Shown here: positions 61,300-64,000 of the stretch, piece by piece
Numbering within the stretch: the stretch's first letter is position 1
Layout of the letters: every line of letters begins with the position of its first letter
Source of the DNA: an uncultured Bacteroidia bacterium
Lineage (GTDB): Bacteria; Bacteroidota; Bacteroidia; Bacteroidales; UBA932
Direction of reading: 5' to 3'
Assembly: GCA_902785065.1 (NCBI GenBank)
Contig: CACZXH010000007.1
Location: forward strand, 124,001-188,000
DNA length: 64,000 nucleotides
Made by a program: the position numbers and the translations under genes
The notes under the pieces: model-generated
The model's input: the letters and a program-made list of their open reading frames with translations, nothing else
The model's database searches: none
What the model was told of the DNA's origin: nothing

Positions 61300-62367
61300 G
61301 TGACCCTGTCCGCTTCGTACTCCGGGGTCCAGTCTTTCCAAGGGGCGGGTTTCTATGTAGGAACGTCCTCCAATCTCAACACGCTGACCAGCGGTCAGCC
61401 CATCTATGCCCAATCCGCGCTTACCATCGGCAGCGGGTCCTTCAACGCGTCAGTCGGTGCACTGAATGAGAATACGACCTACTACTATGTCGCCTTTGTG
61501 GAGGTGCTGGTGAATGGGACCTACAAGGAGGTCTATGGCACCGTGAAGTCGTTCCGGACGCTCTCGACATCGACCGTCGCCACCCTAAACAAAGACTGGC
61601 TGGAGGCGCCGGAATCGCCGGCATCCCTCGGCAGCAAGTACCTGGTGACCATGCGCGGGCAGTTGAACGGAAAGGATGTCCGCAACTACTCCATCCTGTA
61701 TGACCCTGCCCGGTATGCGGCGCTGTGGACGGCTTATGTGTACAGCGATGCCTACCATGGTTCCGGTACGGGTAATGGCTGGACGGTGAATACGCAGATT
61801 CCTGCCAGCAAGCAGACGAGCGTGAAGTACGCCTATCCTTCTGTCGACGGAGTCACTTATGACCGCGGCCATCAGATCCCGAATGCGGACAGAAATGCGG
61901 ATAACAGTCTGCAGAACCAGACCTACTACTGGACCAACAGTACACCGCAACACGCGTCCTTCAACCAGGGCATCTGGAACAACTTGGAGAACCAGGTCCG
62001 GAACATGGTGTCGGGCTCGGATTCCGTCTATGTCGTCACCGGCCCGGTCTACCAGACTGTGGGCGGCAGCGAGACGGTCCGCACGTTCGTGAACTCCTCC
62101 AATGATGACAAGGTCGTCCCGATTCCGAACTACTATTTCAAGGTTCTGCTGAAGGTCCGCCGCTCCGGCGGCACGGTGACCGCCGCCTCCGCCATCGGCT
62201 TCTGGTTCACCCACGAGGCCCACAGCGGCGAGAACTGGCAGAACTTCGCCGTCAGTGTGGACGAAGTCGAACGGAAAACGGGCTTCAATTTCTTCGCGAA
62301 CCTGCCACCCTCGGTGGAGACATCGGCGGAGGCCAACACCAATTGGAATACGTTCCGGAACTTCTAA
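61300..62367 (+). CDS. DNA/RNA non-specific endonuclease domain protein (probably the C-terminal part of the upstream ORF)
   Basis: A beta-beta-alpha-metal nuclease of the NucA/EndoG family. A short FN3-like domain (about residues 1-85) precedes the nuclease (about 95-350). The catalytic motif is YDRGHQIPNADRN, with the metal-binding Asn region YYWTNSTPQHASFNQGIWNNLE. The GTG start gives a protein with no signal peptide. The frame is open back to 61222, directly after the UGA that ends the lipoprotein, so the native product may be one ~1517-residue lipoprotein interrupted by a nonsense codon, or a readthrough product. Confidence 0.75.
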   Translation: MTLSASYSGVQSFQGAGFYVGTSSNLNTLTSGQPIYAQSALTIGSGSFNASVGALNENTTYYYVAFVEVLVNGTYKEVYGTVKSFRTLSTSTVATLNKDWLEAPESPASLGSKYLVTMRGQLNGKDVRNYSILYDPARYAALWTAYVYSDAYHGSGTGNGWTVNTQIPASKQTSVKYAYPSVDGVTYDRGHQIPNADRNADNSLQNQTYYWTNSTPQHASFNQGIWNNLENQVRNMVSGSDSVYVVTGPVYQTVGGSETVRTFVNSSNDDKVVPIPNYYFKVLLKVRRSGGTVTAASAIGFWFTHEAHSGENWQNFAVSVDEVERKTGFNFFANLPPSVETSAEANTNWNTFRNF

Positions 62368-62414
62368 TCGTTTTCTCCGTCCCGCTTAACCGCCTGTCTG
62401 ACAGTGCTTTAACG

Positions 62415-62448
62415 AATAATCCCTGGTGCGTTTTCACCAGGGATTATT
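62415..62448. terminator. bidirectional terminator between the two nucleases
   Basis: AATAATCCCTGGTG and CACCAGGGATTATT around CGTTTT, a perfect 14-bp stem. The rightward side continues TGTTTAATT. Confidence 0.85.
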
Positions 62449-62503
62449 GTTTAATTAACTGAGTATCAGGAAGAAAGGAGGCATGGCACGAGGGGTACGA
62501 ACG

Positions 62504-64000
62504 CTACAGCCCCCAGTCGGAGGCCTTAAAGGTATCCTTCGGGGCGTTCGGTACGTTCGGGAAGTAGGTCACGCCGGTAATGCGTTCCAGGTCCGCGACG
62601 GACATCATTTCCCGGGAGGTAACCTTCTGACCCTTCAGGGAGTTGCTGTGGGTGCGGACGAAGGCGGCGCACTTGATTTCCGAAGCGGCGCAGTCCTTGA
62701 GCGCCTTGCCGGAATTGCCCTGCTTGGTGCGGATGAGGACATAGTAGAACATCGTGGGCATGGACACGTCGTTCCGTCCACCATAGGAGATGACGGAAGG
62801 ATTCTGCGTGACGCCGTAGCCGTCGGTGTATCTGTCAAAGTAGCAGCCGATGACCTCGTACAGCGTGTCAGCGCACACCTGCGTGTCGACCCAGTCTTCC
62901 AGGTTATTCCAGCCGCCACCACCGGTATTGAATCCGGAGGATAGCTGCGGGGCGATGTTCGTGTAGTAGAATACGTCGCGGTTGGTAGCTGTCGACGACG
63001 TCCGTTCCGCGGATCCAAGCATGTGGCCCTTGTTGCAGCCGCCGCCGGTACTCTTGGAGTTGTATTGGATGCTGGAGGGGATATCCGGATCCTGCCGATA
63101 AGCGTCTGTCCGTCCGCTGCCGCCCACGTACATCGAATGTCTGGGAGCCGCCACCCACACCGGGCAGTGGTATTCGGCGCTATAGCAGACGGTATAGTTG
63201 CGGGCCGTCTTTCCGCCGGGGCCCTTTTCGCCGCCGGCGCACATGTGTATAGCGTAATACTGCGTGGGATCGTCGGAGTTCACCCGGTAATTCCCGGACT
63301 TGGTGATGTTCATCATCGGTGTCTCGAACCAGCCGGGCTGGTCGCCGCCGATGACGATCTCGCCGGCCGGCGTAGTGAAACTCTTGACCTCGCCGTAGTA
63401 GTACTGGTAAGTGGTCCCTTCCAGGACAGCAATGTATGCGCGATAATAATAGGTATGGCCGGCACCGAGTCCGTTGATAGACACATTGAAAGACCCGCCG
63501 TTCAAGTATTCCGCCTGCCAGTCTTCGGACAGGTCATCCGCGGAAAGGCCCCATTCCACGCCGCCGTAAGTGGGCGTTCCCGTGTAGGTGGCAGAAAGCG
63601 TGGCCTCGGTCTGGGTGACATTGGAGGAGCCGCCCGTGGTCACGGTCGGTGTGGAGGGCGTGGTTCCGCCGCCACCGCCGCCGGGGGCTTCGCCGTCCAG
63701 TTTGAAGAAGGTGACATCCTTCTGTGCGCTGGTATAGCAGCGGAACTGTCCGGAGCCTGCGTTGTACTGCAGGAAGCGGGAAGAATACTCAACATTGTAG
63801 GCACGCGTGACACCCTGCGTCGATGTGCTGAATGTCCACCGGTATTTATTCGTCGGTTCGCTCGTGCTGACATTCAGGGCGTTGCTGCTGGAATTCAATC
63901 CATAGTAATTGTTGCCCATCTTCATGGAATAACCGTTGACGGACTTCTCGATGCGGATGTTGTAGGCCTTGGCGGATTCGTATGGAATCTTTCCGTCTGA
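62504..64000 (-). CDS. secreted/surface non-specific endonuclease (partial, N-terminus cut by window edge)
   Basis: The C-terminal 498 residues of a larger protein that stays open to the right edge. The order is a beta domain (visible from SDGKIPYESAKAYN), a Gly linker (GGGGGG), an FN3-like domain (TLSATYTGTPTYGGVEWGL) and a NUC-type nuclease domain. The catalytic motif is CNKGHMLGSAERT, with NKGH in place of DRGH, followed by FYYTNIAPQ and WNNLEDWVD. Eight or so cysteines in the nuclease part suggest disulfides and export. It is a paralogue of the plus-strand nuclease but diverged, and it keeps the linker-nuclease fusion without a stop codon. Confidence 0.85.
   Translation of the reverse strand, partial: SDGKIPYESAKAYNIRIEKSVNGYSMKMGNNYYGLNSSSNALNVSTSEPTNKYRWTFSTSTQGVTRAYNVEYSSRFLQYNAGSGQFRCYTSAQKDVTFFKLDGEAPGGGGGGTTPSTPTVTTGGSSNVTQTEATLSATYTGTPTYGGVEWGLSADDLSEDWQAEYLNGGSFNVSINGLGAGHTYYYRAYIAVLEGTTYQYYYGEVKSFTTPAGEIVIGGDQPGWFETPMMNITKSGNYRVNSDDPTQYYAIHMCAGGEKGPGGKTARNYTVCYSAEYHCPVWVAAPRHSMYVGGSGRTDAYRQDPDIPSSIQYNSKSTGGGCNKGHMLGSAERTSSTATNRDVFYYTNIAPQLSSGFNTGGGGWNNLEDWVDTQVCADTLYEVIGCYFDRYTDGYGVTQNPSVISYGGRNDVSMPTMFYYVLIRTKQGNSGKALKDCAASEIKCAAFVRTHSNSLKGQKVTSREMMSVADLERITGVTYFPNVPNAPKDTFKASDWGL

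Noticed and set aside
62484-62500. TGGCACGAGGGGTACG as a second sigma-54 promoter
   Set aside because: The -12 element TTGC is missing and the site overlaps the 3' end of the nuclease gene.
1-64000. CRISPR array, insertion sequence, prophage or rRNA operon
   Set aside because: No regularly spaced direct repeats, transposase, integrase, phage structural genes or rRNA segments were seen.

Overview
The window reads as a chromosome segment of a strict or facultative anaerobe of the Bacteroidota, most likely an uncultivated high-GC gut-type Bacteroidales. The evidence is of three kinds. Many gene starts are preceded by the Bacteroidota -7 box TAnnTTTG and show no clear Shine-Dalgarno sequence. 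Several proteins have a Bacteroidota form: a DksA-like protein without the zinc cysteines, an NtrC-like regulator without HTH, DUF4783, a GT3-GT35 fusion, and BACON/Big-type lipoproteins. HydG points to [FeFe]-hydrogenase metabolism. The placement below phylum is inference. Genes are densely packed and no gene-free stretch reaches 300 bases. No rRNA, CRISPR array, IS element or phage gene was seen.

Layout. 1-8.5 kb: partial hydG, divergent from a small membrane protein gene followed by dnaG and metG, then an SPFH-domain protein convergent with an M16 peptidase and a secreted protein. 8.5-12.9 kb: dnaX, lptB, an apparent sigma-54-driven small RNA, then ispH and cmk on the other strand. 12.9-20.9 kb: an NtrC-type response regulator and an NtrY-like kinase, separated by efp, a DUF4783 gene and rlmH; then engB and prs. 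20.9-27.3 kb: a small membrane protein, a membrane-anchored PHP phosphoesterase, an EptA-like transferase, der, nadE, xseA and xseB. 27.3-38.1 kb: a five-gene glycogen block of branching enzyme, debranching enzyme, GT4, GH57 and a 1410-residue synthase-phosphorylase fusion. 38.1-46.9 kb: ribF, greA, HIT, a thioredoxin-fold lipoprotein, tsaB and cvpA (opposite strand), ileS, a DksA-like gene and lspA. 46.9-50.3 kb: two tRNA-Ser genes around a THI5-like binding protein coupled to a sensor SpoIIE phosphatase, plus a 53-residue membrane protein. 50.3-54 kb: a murein-peptide recycling pair and nhaC. 54-57.6 kb: pnp, rpsO and a YgjP-like metalloprotease. 57.6-64 kb: a 44-residue peptide, a large surface lipoprotein and two secreted non-specific nucleases.

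The strongest unusual signals are as follows. (1) A single in-frame UGA separates the large lipoprotein from a nuclease domain that its neighbouring paralogue carries fused. (2) A near-consensus -24/-12 promoter directly precedes a ~74-nt terminator-ended RNA with a 33-nt C-free 5' segment. (3) A 118-bp near-perfect palindrome sits inside ribF and is translated as an insert. (4) Short dispersed palindromes with GTCATTTCGA or GTCATTCC(C)GG ends occur both between genes and inside three ORFs, where they are read in frame. (5) The greA leader contains a promoter followed by a terminator.
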